From: Bacillus sp. E(2018)
GTDB lineage: Bacteria; Bacillota; Bacilli; Bacillales; Fictibacillaceae
Reading direction: 5' to 3'
DNA length: 64,000 bases
Assembly (NCBI RefSeq): GCF_005503015.1
Contig: NZ_SCOL01000002.1
Location: 496,001 to 560,000, forward strand
Shown in pieces: positions 51,842 through 62,007 of the stretch; the first letter of the stretch is position 1, and each line of letters begins with the position of its first letter. A program made the translations under genes and the position numbers. The notes beneath the pieces were generated by a model. That model made no database searches. It was not told the origin of the DNA and saw only the letters and a program-made list of their open reading frames with translations.

Positions 51842-53128
51842 TTATATAATTCCCATGCTTGCCATAATGATTCCTACGATTACGGCAATGGTAGGGATAA
51901 TTAAAGCGACTACAAATACATCTTTGTACGTTTCCTTATGCGTTAACTGTGTTACCGCAAGAAGGGTTAACAATGCTCCGTTATGAGGTAGGATCGATGC
52001 TCCAGAGGCAATGGATGCCATTCTATGGAACGCTTCAGGACTCATGCCTGTTGACTGAGACAAATCATAATACGTTCCGCCAAGAGCTTGTAACGCGATT
52101 CCCATACCACCTGATGCTGAACCTGTGATCATCGCTAAAAGCTGTACGACTAAGGATTCAGATACGAGCGGGTTGCTCGAGATTCCTAAAAGCATATCAG
52201 TGATTTTGTCGAAGTCCGGAACACTCGTTACCACCGCACCGAATCCAACGGCAGCACTCGTATTGATGATCGCCATTACAGAACCTTTAGCACCTTCGTT
52301 CATAGAAGGGATGAATTTTTTGTATTGCTTGATATTGATAAGAAGAATAGCTAGAATTCCTGCTAACAACGAAGGAATTGGAGCAATTTTTAAGAAATTA
52401 AGTAAAATAACAACAACGATTAAAGGAACTAATGAAAGAATCCAGTTTGGAAGATTTTCCTCATCTTCATCTTCATTTTCTTTTGATTTATTTGGTTCTG
52501 TATACTTTTCACCAGCAGCTGTTAAACGGTTCTCTCTAAACTTCAGCCAGAAATACCCGCCAACTGCCATGATCAGCGTAGCTACAATACCGATAATGGT
52601 ACCCGCCATAGGGGTTGTCTTAAACGTATTCATCGGAATTAAGTTTTGAATCTGCGGTGTACCTGGTACAGCAGTCATCGTAAACGTGAATGCCCCAAGA
52701 ACGATCGTAGGTGCGATCAATCTTCTAGAGATATCTGCTTTTTTAAACAATGCCAATGCGATCGGATAGATAGCGAACACAACGACAAACAAACTTACGC
52801 CTCCGTAAGTTAAGACAGCGGATGCTACCAAAACTCCAAGAATCGCACGTTTTTCACCTATAAACTTCGTAAACTGAATCGCAACCGATTTAGCAGCTCC
52901 CGTATCTTCCATCAACTTACCGAGTACAGCTCCTAATAAGAAGATCGGAAACCATGCCTTTGCGAAATCTACAAAGCCGGTCATATACGTATTGGTATAC
53001 GCGTCCATCAAGTCTAAACCACTCATAAGAGCAACAATACCCGCTACGATTGGAGCGACCCAGATGATCGACCAGCCAAGGTACGCAAAAAACATGAGTA
53101 GAGCCAGACCTATTATGATACTAATCAA
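51842..53128 (-). CDS. GntP-family permease, probable 3-hydroxybutyrate importer
   Basis: 428 aa from TTG 53128 (AAAGGAGG 7 nt upstream); the longer frame to 53179 is unsupported. About 12 membrane helices with a charged cytoplasmic loop around residues 210-230 (NKSKENEDEDEENLP). GntP/citrate-type features: KAWFPIFLLGAVLGKLMEDTGAA, VPGTPQIQNLIPM and a C-terminal ASGASILPHNGALLTLL. First gene of the operon with the dehydrogenase and divergent from a LysR regulator. Confidence 0.87.
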   Translation of the reverse strand: MISIIIGLALLMFFAYLGWSIIWVAPIVAGIVALMSGLDLMDAYTNTYMTGFVDFAKAWFPIFLLGAVLGKLMEDTGAAKSVAIQFTKFIGEKRAILGVLVASAVLTYGGVSLFVVVFAIYPIALALFKKADISRRLIAPTIVLGAFTFTMTAVPGTPQIQNLIPMNTFKTTPMAGTIIGIVATLIMAVGGYFWLKFRENRLTAAGEKYTEPNKSKENEDEDEENLPNWILSLVPLIVVVILLNFLKIAPIPSLLAGILAILLINIKQYKKFIPSMNEGAKGSVMAIINTSAAVGFGAVVTSVPDFDKITDMLLGISSNPLVSESLVVQLLAMITGSASGGMGIALQALGGTYYDLSQSTGMSPEAFHRMASIASGASILPHNGALLTLLAVTQLTHKETYKDVFVVALIIPTIAVIVGIIMASMGII

Positions 53129-53248
53129 AATCTTTCCTCCTTTTTTATATAGAAAGAGTGCGCTTTCATCTATTAGCACTTACTTTTCAAAAGTTTTCAT
53201 TGCACGAAGGACATTTTACTCCTGTGTAATTATTAAGTAAAATGAATT

Positions 53249-53278
53249 ATAACTATAGATAGTATGCACAAAAGTTAT
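53249..53278. promoter_or_regulatory. Candidate LysR operator in the divergent promoter
   Basis: ATAACT ... AGTTAT inverted arms with ATAACTATAGATAGTATGCA between. It overlaps a minus-strand TATAAT for the permease operon and lies about 18 nt before the lysR start. A similar ATAACTATA...ATGCATA element is at 54189-54211. Confidence 0.5.
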
Positions 53279-53295
53279 AGAATGGAGTTCTCTCT

Positions 53296-54177
53296 ATGGA
53301 TATTCGGCAATTAACCTATTTTCACGCTGTAGCCAAACATAAAAGCTTCACGAAAGCCTCTACTGTCTTGCATTTATCTCAGCCTAGTCTTAGTAAAATG
53401 GTAAAAAGTTTAGAAGACGAACTCGAGATGGAGCTGATCGATCGCTCTTCCAGACAGATTGAACTAACAGAAGCAGGCGAGATTGTGTTTGAACAGAGCA
53501 AGATGATTCTAGAGTCTTTAGACAACCTATCATCAAACCTTTACGACTTAATGAACTTAAAAAAAGGGAAGATTAAAATTGGAATTCCCCCGCTTATCGG
53601 CTTTTTATTTTTCCCTAAAATCATCAAGAAATTCAAAGCTTCTTATCCGGAAATACAGATTCAGCTCGTGGAACATGGAGCAAACCGTGTGCAGCGAGAA
53701 GTTAATGATGGCCTCTTAGATCTTGGGGTTGTCGTTATGCCCTTACATGAAGATAAACTCGAGATCGTTTCTTTCTTAACCGAGCACCTGATGCTGTTTG
53801 TTCATCATTCACATCCTCTTGCCAATAGAGAGAAAGTATCGATGAAGGAATTGGAGAATGAATCTTTTATTATCTTTAAAGAAGGCTTCACCCTGCATGA
53901 TCGGGTGATCGAAGAGTGTATTACTGCTGGATTCCATCCGAAGATATCCTATGAAAGCTCACAATGGGACTTTATCAGCGGGATGATCGGGGAGAACTTA
54001 GGGGTTTCCATCTTTCCAGAATCGATCGCAAAAAAGGTAGATCAAACTTTAGTTAAAGCCATTCCAATCGTTGATCCATCACTTCCTTATAAGCTAGGTA
54101 TTATTAAAAAGAAAGATAAATATGTAACGTATGCGACTCGAGAATTTATTAACATGCTTTCGCCATTTAGTGAATAA
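53296..54177 (+). CDS. LysR family transcriptional regulator
   Basis: 293 aa with TGGAG 8 nt before the ATG. N-terminal winged helix-turn-helix (MDIRQLTYFHAVAKHKSFTKASTVLHLSQPSLSKMVKSLEDELEMEL), long linker helix, C-terminal periplasmic-binding-like effector domain (about residues 92-293: KIKIGIPPLIGFLFFPKIIKKF). Divergent from the hydroxybutyrate permease operon and upstream of a CMD gene, with a shared sequence element in both promoters, so it probably controls both. Effector unknown. Confidence 0.9.
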   Translation: MDIRQLTYFHAVAKHKSFTKASTVLHLSQPSLSKMVKSLEDELEMELIDRSSRQIELTEAGEIVFEQSKMILESLDNLSSNLYDLMNLKKGKIKIGIPPLIGFLFFPKIIKKFKASYPEIQIQLVEHGANRVQREVNDGLLDLGVVVMPLHEDKLEIVSFLTEHLMLFVHHSHPLANREKVSMKELENESFIIFKEGFTLHDRVIEECITAGFHPKISYESSQWDFISGMIGENLGVSIFPESIAKKVDQTLVKAIPIVDPSLPYKLGIIKKKDKYVTYATREFINMLSPFSE

Positions 54178-54188
54178 GGATATAAACT

Positions 54189-54211
54189 ATAACTATAACT
54201 ATAATGCATAC
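54189..54211. promoter_or_regulatory. Second copy of the candidate LysR operator
   Basis: ATAACTATAACTATAATGCATA resembles the element at 53249-53278. Located 33 nt upstream of the -35 of the CMD gene. Confidence 0.45.
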
Positions 54212-54243
54212 TTTTAATATAATATATGTATTTTACGAATAGT

Positions 54244-54272
54244 TTGAGTTGAGATAAAGTAGTTCCTATACA
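54244..54272 (+). promoter_or_regulatory. Promoter of the CMD gene
   Basis: TTGAGT, 17 nt, TATACA, 20 nt before the start codon. Confidence 0.6.
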
Positions 54273-54292
54273 AATTATAGGAGGCACTTCTC

Positions 54293-54709
54293 ATGGAAAA
54301 AGATCGTTTTCAAAATGGATTAGATAAACTAATGGAATATACGTTAACAAACAACAGAGACATTTCAACACACTTAAAAATCTCAGATGATCTTCAAGAT
54401 ATCGCGCCAGATGTAGGAAAGTACATTATTGAATTTGCGTACGGCGAAATCTATTCACGAGCAGGATTGACGAACAAACAAAGAGCGCTTGTAACCATTT
54501 CTTCTCTTGTGACACAAGGAACGGAACCACAATTGGAGCTTCATATCAATACAGGTCTGACAGCAGGTCTAACGAAAGATGAGATCGTGGAGAGCATTAC
54601 ACACTTGATTCCGTATACAGGTTTTCCGCGTGTGTTGAACGCGTTAACGGTTGCGAAGAAAGTTTTTGCAATGCGTGATGAAGAAGTGAGTGAATCAAAG
54701 GCACATTAA
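54293..54709 (+). CDS. Carboxymuconolactone decarboxylase (CMD) family protein
   Basis: 138 aa with TAGGAGG before the ATG. CMD fold, all alpha: GEIYSRAGLTNKQRALVTISSLVTQGTEPQLELHINTGLTAGLTKDEIVESITHLIPYTGFPRVLNALTVAKKVF spans the core. The AhpD-type CxxC is absent; Glu and His of TEPQLELH occupy the active-site position, as in gamma-carboxymuconolactone decarboxylases. The true reaction is unknown in bacilli. Probably a target of the neighbouring LysR regulator. Confidence 0.88.
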   Translation: MEKDRFQNGLDKLMEYTLTNNRDISTHLKISDDLQDIAPDVGKYIIEFAYGEIYSRAGLTNKQRALVTISSLVTQGTEPQLELHINTGLTAGLTKDEIVESITHLIPYTGFPRVLNALTVAKKVFAMRDEEVSESKAH

Positions 54710-54710
54710 G

Positions 54711-54806
54711 AAAAAGTAGCTATCCTTTTACATAACGGGTTCTCTTTTGGAGGAGAAAATTGTAATTCGCAAGCCTTTTAGCAGGTGAAATAGCACTATA
54801 ATTGGA
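54711..54806 (+). repeat. Left copy of a ~95-nt inverted repeat
   Basis: AAAAGTAGCTATCC, AACGGGTTCTCTTTTG, GGAGAAAA, AATTCGCA and TAGCACTATAA recur in the same order, inverted, at 56161-56257, with small gaps. Together they enclose 1.35 kb holding two AT-rich lipoprotein genes. Confidence 0.75.
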
Positions 54807-54821
54807 TATGTAAATGACATA

Positions 54822-54853
54822 AAAAACGACCAGATTTTTGTCTGGTCGTTTAC
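54822..54853. terminator. Terminator
   Basis: ACGACCAGA-tttttg-TCTGGTCGT with A-run and TT flanks; probably ends the CMD gene. Confidence 0.8.
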
Positions 54854-54861
54854 TTATAATC

Positions 54862-54897
54862 TTATTCCACAATTGCACCCGATAGTTGAAGAAAAAG
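54862..54897. repeat. ATTCCACAA-type small repeat, copy 1
   Basis: CTTATTCCACAATTGCACCC with a degraded right arm GTTGAAGAA. Related to 55395-55425 and 55893-55924. Confidence 0.55.
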
Positions 54898-54960
54898 CTT
54901 ATAAATTGAATAAGTATAATTAATGGTGCTTATGATAAAAGAAAGAACCAAATAAGGAAG

Positions 54961-55371
54961 GTGACTACACTGTCCAAGATTTTCAAATCGTTTATCCTAT
55001 TGTTAAGTCTATTTCTTTTATCATCTTGTAACTTGATTGATTTAATGAATGTTAAAGGGGAAAAAATTTGGGTTACGGTACATCAAAATGAAAATAAAAC
55101 GCTTAAGATAAACTCAGTAACAAAAAATGATAAGCAGCTAGAAATATACTCAATTATAGATGTATATAATAAACAGGGCATTTTTGAATACACATATATA
55201 TTCCAAATGCAAGGAGAAAAAGAAAAAGGGATTACTATAAATAGTGACAAACCACTTACTATTCTTACTAAAAGAATCGGCTTAAATGGCAACACTAAAC
55301 TAAAGTTGAATCAAAATGAAAGAAAACAAGTGAAGAAGTATGTCTTTTCAAAAATGAAATTACTACAATGA
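54961..55371 (+). CDS. Lipoprotein, unknown function
   Basis: 136 aa if GTG 54961 is used; an in-frame CTG at 54970 is better spaced from AAGGAAGG, so the exact start is uncertain. Signal peptide with lipobox LSSC (Cys about residue 23). The mature part is short and beta-rich with many Lys/Asn (WVTVHQNENKTLKINSVTKNDKQLEIYSIIDVY). Distinctly AT-rich compared with flanking genes. No family recognised. It lies inside the 54711-56257 inverted repeat pair, convergent with a second lipoprotein gene. Confidence 0.7.
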   Translation: MTTLSKIFKSFILLLSLFLLSSCNLIDLMNVKGEKIWVTVHQNENKTLKINSVTKNDKQLEIYSIIDVYNKQGIFEYTYIFQMQGEKEKGITINSDKPLTILTKRIGLNGNTKLKLNQNERKQVKKYVFSKMKLLQ

Positions 55372-55394
55372 TTTATTTTCCTACAAATTACTCC

Positions 55395-55425
55395 TTATTC
55401 TACAATCCTGCTCGTTTGTTTAATA
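55395..55425. repeat. ATTCCACAA-type small repeat, copy 2
   Basis: TTATTCTACAATCCTGCTCG followed by a degenerate right arm. Shares TACAATCCTGC with copy 3. Confidence 0.55.
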
Positions 55426-55432
55426 AATTCCA

Positions 55433-55466
55433 ATAAAAAGTGCGTCAATCCTTCTTGGGTTAACGC
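55433..55466 (-). terminator. Terminator of the second lipoprotein gene
   Basis: Minus strand TGCGTTAACCC-aagaa-GGATTGACGCA followed by CTTTTTATT. Confidence 0.75.
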
Positions 55467-55496
55467 AACCGATTGCAAAGCTAATTTATTTACTTC

Positions 55497-55874
55497 TCAT
55501 TTCTTGAGAGTAAACATATCTTCTTTTCCATCCCATTTTATAATGACCTTAAATTCCTCATTTTTATCAGTTTTAAAGCAACCAGAACAGGAAACGGAGT
55601 CTGTAAACTTTTTCCCATCAATATTAAGATTTCCACTACTTTCTCTTGTATTTGATGTAATGCTATAAACAATGTCACCGACTTTACCCTTGTCTTTATA
55701 AACAAATTCAAATTCACCATTTTCCGTGTTTGAAGTCAAGTTCGTGATATAACTTCCTTCCCAATATTCGCCCTCTCCTTTAAAGTAAAGAGTGTTTTGC
55801 TGACACCCTATAAGTGAAATAAAAAAGGTACAAAAAACGAAAGTTAATAAGAGCATTTTCTTCATTGGATTCAA
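55497..55874 (-). CDS. Lipoprotein, unknown function
   Basis: 125 aa, TTG start with GAGGTGAT upstream (an ATG three codons in is the alternative). Signal peptide with lipobox SLIGC (Cys about residue 24). Mature domain is beta-rich (YFKGEGEYWEGSYITNLTSNTENGEFEFVYKDKGKVGDI) with a CSGC pair near residue 96 that could form a disulfide. Such small lipoproteins occur in Bacillus accessory regions without known role. AT-rich, like its convergent neighbour. Confidence 0.72.
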   Translation of the reverse strand: MNPMKKMLLLTFVFCTFFISLIGCQQNTLYFKGEGEYWEGSYITNLTSNTENGEFEFVYKDKGKVGDIVYSITSNTRESSGNLNIDGKKFTDSVSCSGCFKTDKNEEFKVIIKWDGKEDMFTLKK

Positions 55875-55892
55875 AATATCACCTCATTCTTT

Positions 55893-55924
55893 TTATTCCA
55901 CAATCCTGCACGTTTGTGGAATAA
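55893..55924. repeat. ATTCCACAA-type small repeat, copy 3 (intact hairpin)
   Basis: TTATTCCACA and TGTGGAATAA perfect arms around ATCCTGCACGTT. Confidence 0.7.
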
Positions 55925-56160
55925 GGACAGCACGTTTTTAACCTTATTATATATTCCATTTAACCGCCTTTTAATCCTTTTTTCGCTAAAAATGGCACGT
56001 CAATTGACAAGTGAATTCGCATACCAATTCGCAGCGTGACAATAGTTATTGTCATCTTGCTAAAACGTGTGCGAATTTTGGTGCTAATTAAGGTAATAAA
56101 ATTCGTGTTTTTTTACCAAAACCCTTATATAACAAAAAAAAATCGCAACGAATTTCGCTG

Positions 56161-56257
56161 CGATTTATAGTGCTAATTACTATGCGAATTAGCTTGTTTT
56201 TTCCCGTTTTCTCCCTCAAAAGAGAACCCGTTACCTTTTACAGGGTAGCTACTTTTT
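56161..56257 (-). repeat. Right copy of the ~95-nt inverted repeat
   Basis: Inverted homologue of 54711-54806. Between 55925 and 56160 the DNA contains several GCGAATT/AATTCGC motifs and no convincing gene. Confidence 0.75.
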
Positions 56258-56282
56258 TGTTATTTCAAGAAGGGGTGAAAGA

Positions 56283-56413
56283 GGTTGCTTTGTGCTCCAG
56301 GATGCTCGCTTTCCGGGGGGCATGCGTTAAGCCTCTTAGCGCTTTGCGCTGTTAAGAGTCTCAACTGTCCCACTCATCCCCCAGGAGTCTCGCACCTTCC
56401 ACTCCCATCAACG
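56283..56413 (-). repeat. GC-rich intergenic repeat, copy R7 (diverged)
   Basis: 131 nt inverted relative to R1: GTGCTCCAGGATGCTCGC, TTTCCGGGGGGCATGCG, GAGTCTCAACTGTCCC, CCAGGAGTCTCGCACC. The terminal AGTTGAT has decayed to GGTTGCT. It directly follows the right inverted repeat. Confidence 0.88.
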
Positions 56414-56469
56414 AATCAATGATGTCTTGGGGGTGTTTATGTTATCGTGCTAGCCCTTTTCACTAGCCT

Positions 56470-57084
56470 TTACAAGAAATCGCCTTCTTCTGTTTGCTCA
56501 AGTTGCTTTGATTGACTTGGAGCATCTTTATATTCGATGTCGTATTTTTTACTCAATAACTCCATTTCCGCGTGGTAAGCGTCTACCATTTGGAAGTACT
56601 CTTCTAATTTCAAATTAGATTGTGTTATAAGATTTTCATCTTGTTGTTCTAATGCTTGTCTTTGAAGGATTAAGCCTTCGTAAAATGTTTCAGTAGCTTT
56701 TACAATTTGCTTCTTCATTCCCACTAATTCTTCTCCTTGAACATCGATGGTTTTCGCTTGGGACACTGCTTTTTCATAGGCAGGAATAGTCGTTTCCACT
56801 AACTCCAAATACATGGTCTCATCATCTGTATAGTTTGCACCTGAAACGCTAGCTAAAGAATCAAAGGCTTGTACTTCGTAGGTAGATACGGCAGCCACGT
56901 CCACATTGATAAATTGTAAAACAGCATCTTGTTGTTCTTCCGTATTGATAGGCTCAGAAAAGCTTTGTGCTTCCTCTTCGTTCTGGGTTACGTCATTGAA
57001 TGTTTGATTTAAGGCCATTTCGCTCGAATTCGCACCTGTCACAATCGAACTCACTAAAAACGATACTAAGAAAAGTGTATTCAC
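56470..57084 (-). CDS. Secreted helical protein, unknown function
   Basis: 204 aa, GTG start with GAGGGAG 8 nt upstream. N-terminal signal peptide (TLFLVSFLVSSIVTGA, cleavage about residue 19). The mature protein has an acidic low-complexity start (EEEAQSFSEPINTEEQQ) and then three long amphipathic helices (about residues 50-180). No family recognised. Export is clear; role unknown. Monocistronic, downstream of and co-directional with the MurE paralogue, which has its own terminator. Confidence 0.7.
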   Translation of the reverse strand: MNTLFLVSFLVSSIVTGANSSEMALNQTFNDVTQNEEEAQSFSEPINTEEQQDAVLQFINVDVAAVSTYEVQAFDSLASVSGANYTDDETMYLELVETTIPAYEKAVSQAKTIDVQGEELVGMKKQIVKATETFYEGLILQRQALEQQDENLITQSNLKLEEYFQMVDAYHAEMELLSKKYDIEYKDAPSQSKQLEQTEEGDFL

Positions 57085-57202
57085 GCTGTCAGCTCCCTCA
57101 ACATTTTGTAAGTATTAACCAATACCCGGGTTATTCAGGGGTTATGCGCCTTAACTGTAAAAACAGCGTGTTCGATGCTTCGTTTATTGAAAACAAAACG
57201 AG

Positions 57203-57232
57203 TAAAAACCCCGTTATATCCATAACGGGGTT
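57203..57232 (-). terminator. Terminator after the murE-like gene
   Basis: Minus strand AACCCCGTTAT-ggat-ATAACGGGGTT followed by TTTAC. Confidence 0.88.
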
Positions 57233-57251
57233 CATGTTTATCCTAACTTAT

Positions 57252-58814
57252 TTATAAAATGTTTCTCTTTTTAGGTGCAGCCCATCTTATCTTAGAAGAA
57301 GCAAACATTCTCCCATTCTTCGCCACTTTTTTACTTCTAAAGAAGTCAGCAATGATGTCTTTGTCAGAGTGAGGAATCTTCTCCCCTTTTACAATTTGAG
57401 CTCCATTGATGCAGCCGCTCGTGAGGAGAACAATGTCATTTTCTTCACTCAGAGACAACGCCTTAATCACTGCATCATGACGCGTAAGTTCTGAATGAAT
57501 GTTTGGTGCACCAGGATTTTTGAACCCTTTCATCACGTGACCAACGATCTCGCTCGGATCGTTATATCCTGGATGATCGACAGACACGACGATTTCATCC
57601 GCTTGGTTCTCGATCGTTTCTGCCATTTTTGGCATCTTCTCTTTATCTCTTATGCCGATACCCATCACTAACACAATCAGTCGACTGTATGGCAGCTTTT
57701 TCACTTCTGTTACAAGGTTCTGTAACGCAACAGGAGTATGTGCGTAATCCAAGATGATCTTACGTTTTTGCTTATGAATGATTTCAAATCTTCCTTCAGG
57801 TCCCGTCATTTCGGGTAGAGCATGGAGCATTTTTTCTAATGGGATTCCGATATGCAAACCTGTACAGATTGCAGAAAGGAGATTTGCTATATTATAAGAA
57901 CCGTAAAATGGTGTTATTACAGAATAATGTTTTCCGTACACAGATAAAGTGAATGAAGTTCCGTTTGATACCTGCTTAACATCCGTTGCGATCACATCTG
58001 CATCGCTTTCTTCATTCATGCTATACGTTAGCAAAGGACCTGCAAATAACTCAACGATTTCTTTCCCCATACCCTCGTCATCAATGTTTACAACTGCTTT
58101 TTTTGCTTGTTTAAATAGCTTTAACTTCGCTTGTTTGTAGTTTTCAAACGTATGATGAAACTCTAAATGTTCTGGTGATAAGTTTGTATGAATCGCAACA
58201 TCAAAATCAATACCTGCTGTTCTTTTTTGTTCGATTCCAACAGAAGTCACTTCCATCGCAGCGAGCTGATCTCCATTTTCAACAAATTGTTTGAAGATGT
58301 GATGAAGATCAGGTGCTTCAGGCGTTGTTGGTGTGGACTGTTTCATGTTCAGGTTTCCTGTTGAGGAAATCATGCCAGTTGTTCCGATTGAACCTGATTT
58401 CACACCACATAAGTTCATCAACGATCTAACATAAGCCGCGACTGTCGTCTTACCATTTGTACCTGTAATACCAACTGTTATTAATTTTTCATGTATACGT
58501 TTATTAAATAGGATAGATAATTGAGCCATAAATACGCGAGCATCCTCAACGAGTAAGAATGTTCGATCTCTATAGATTTCGCTCGCCTCTTTTAAAATCG
58601 ATTTATTTTCACCAGCCACTACAATGGCACCCTTTTCGATGGCATTCTGAATAAAAGTATGACCGTCAAATTGTTCACCTGTTATACATACAAAGGAAGA
58701 GTTATTCATTACGTTTCTGGAATCAAAGCAGACAGAAGAAATGGTTTGCTGTTTGCTTCCCCAAATTTCCCGAATACCTAATTGCTGCTTTTTTTGTTCA
58801 AAATGTATATTCAT
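57252..58814 (-). CDS. MurE paralogue (Mur ligase) with altered specificity motif
   Basis: 520 aa, AAGGAGAGG upstream. MurE adds the third amino acid to UDP-MurNAc-L-Ala-D-Glu. All three Mur ligase domains are present: N-terminal UMAG-binding (VCFDSRNV), central ATPase (GITGTNGKTT; TPTTPEAPDLH; TNLSPEHLEFH; carbamoyl-Lys region YKQAKLKLF) and C-terminal domain (ILDYAHTP). The motif that selects meso-DAP, DNPR, reads D413-H-P-G, and the GGDRD loop is reduced to GIGIRD. Isolated from any dcw cluster. It may use another amino acid or another nucleotide-linked substrate. Confidence 0.87.
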   Translation of the reverse strand: MNIHFEQKKQQLGIREIWGSKQQTISSVCFDSRNVMNNSSFVCITGEQFDGHTFIQNAIEKGAIVVAGENKSILKEASEIYRDRTFLLVEDARVFMAQLSILFNKRIHEKLITVGITGTNGKTTVAAYVRSLMNLCGVKSGSIGTTGMISSTGNLNMKQSTPTTPEAPDLHHIFKQFVENGDQLAAMEVTSVGIEQKRTAGIDFDVAIHTNLSPEHLEFHHTFENYKQAKLKLFKQAKKAVVNIDDEGMGKEIVELFAGPLLTYSMNEESDADVIATDVKQVSNGTSFTLSVYGKHYSVITPFYGSYNIANLLSAICTGLHIGIPLEKMLHALPEMTGPEGRFEIIHKQKRKIILDYAHTPVALQNLVTEVKKLPYSRLIVLVMGIGIRDKEKMPKMAETIENQADEIVVSVDHPGYNDPSEIVGHVMKGFKNPGAPNIHSELTRHDAVIKALSLSEENDIVLLTSGCINGAQIVKGEKIPHSDKDIIADFFRSKKVAKNGRMFASSKIRWAAPKKRNIL

Positions 58815-59041
58815 TCTGCCTCTCCTTTTGCGACCAATCTATGAATAATTACTATAGTAGAATATAAAAGTTTGTATTTAAAATTTTTATGCACACATAC
58901 TTTCTTTAAATACCCTAAGTATTCGATTGTTAACCTTTTTTTATTTATGTTTCTCCATCTTTTTTTGATAAAAAATGAGCGTTAAATACTGGAAGGACGG
59001 GGGTTAGTGAGTTGAATCTTGAGGGGTAGGATTATTTTACG

Positions 59042-59070
59042 AAAAAAAGAACCACCGGAAAATGGTGGTT
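59042..59070 (-). terminator. Terminator of the phnA-like gene
   Basis: Minus strand AACCACC-attttcc-GGTGGTT followed by CTTTTTTT. Confidence 0.88.
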
Positions 59071-59081
59071 ATTCAGAATAT

Positions 59082-59417
59082 CTATATCTTTTTTACAAAC
59101 TCGGACTTTAATTTCATCGCGCCAAACCCGTCAATCTTACAATCAATATCATGATCCCCTTCGACGAGACGAATTCCTTTTACTTTTGTTCCGATCTTAA
59201 TAACAGAAGATGTACCTTTGACTTTTAGATCTTTGATAACAGATACAGTGTCACCGTCTTGAAGGATGTTTCCGTTGAAATCTTTTACATTCTTTTCGTC
59301 AGATTCACTCTCTGTTTCGTGGGACCATTCATGAGCACATTCGGGGCATACGAGAAAAGCTCCATCCTCATACACGTATGCAGAACTGCATTTCGGGCAG
59401 TTTGGTAGGTTAGACAT
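59082..59417 (-). CDS. PhnA/YjdM family zinc-ribbon protein
   Basis: 111 aa. N-terminal zinc ribbon CPKC...CPEC (residues 7-27), then the PhnA beta-barrel domain ([42 protein letters not shown]). Named for phosphonate-cluster linkage in E. coli, but members are widely distributed and the function is unknown; no phosphonate genes are nearby. Own terminator. Divergent from katG, with about 235 nt between the start codons. Confidence 0.88.
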   Translation of the reverse strand: MSNLPNCPKCSSAYVYEDGAFLVCPECAHEWSHETESESDEKNVKDFNGNILQDGDTVSVIKDLKVKGTSSVIKIGTKVKGIRLVEGDHDIDCKIDGFGAMKLKSEFVKKI

Positions 59418-59540
59418 CTAGGTCGTCCTCATTTCTTATAGTTATTGTTCATTTTATCATACTTAGTTGTGGCTCAAGATTTCTTCAGAATGGTCGTTTA
59501 TACAAAGACCTTAATGTGAACATCAAAAGTGCATTACGCT

Positions 59541-59568
59541 TTGAATCCACATACCTGTCCTCTATAAT
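59541..59568 (+). promoter_or_regulatory. Promoter of katG
   Basis: TTGAAT, 16 nt, TATAAT, about 87 nt before the katG start codon. Confidence 0.7.
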
Positions 59569-59572
59569 TGAG

Positions 59573-59587
59573 TTATCATAATAATCA
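59573..59587 (+). promoter_or_regulatory. Candidate PerR box
   Basis: TTATCATAATAATCA matches 11 of the 14 specified bases of the Per box TTATAATNATTATAA. It begins 4 nt after the katG -10, so a bound repressor would block initiation. Confidence 0.6.
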
Positions 59588-59627
59588 AATATTTAACATC
59601 ATGGCTTTTCGTGTTTTGCAATTTTAA

Positions 59628-61874
<2,247 letters not shown>

Positions 61875-61883
61875 TAAATAACC

Positions 61884-61956
61884 AACGCACCTAATAAAAA
61901 TGTCTGATGCAGATTTTGCTGTTTCAGAGATCATGAGATTAGGTGCGTTTTTTTTC
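61884..61956 (+). terminator. Terminator after katG
   Basis: AACGCACCTAAT and ATTAGGTGCGTT arms with a small inner stem, followed by nine T. Confidence 0.88.
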
Positions 61957-61960
61957 CATA

Positions 61961-61987
61961 AAAAAAGACAGGGCATTTCCCCGTCTT
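61961..61987 (-). terminator. Terminator of the radical SAM gene
   Basis: Minus strand AAGACGGGG-aaatg-CCCTGTCTT followed by TTTTT. Confidence 0.82.
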
Positions 61988-62007
61988 AAATGTCATGTAT
62001 TTTCTTG

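Noticed and set aside
53157..53171. A cre site upstream of the hydroxybutyrate permease (TGAAAGCGCACT on the minus strand)
   Set aside because: Two mismatches in the right half; too weak to list.
56170..56355. A 61-codon plus-strand frame between the lipoprotein cassette and R7
   Set aside because: Overlaps the right inverted repeat and R7, no RBS, no protein-like features.
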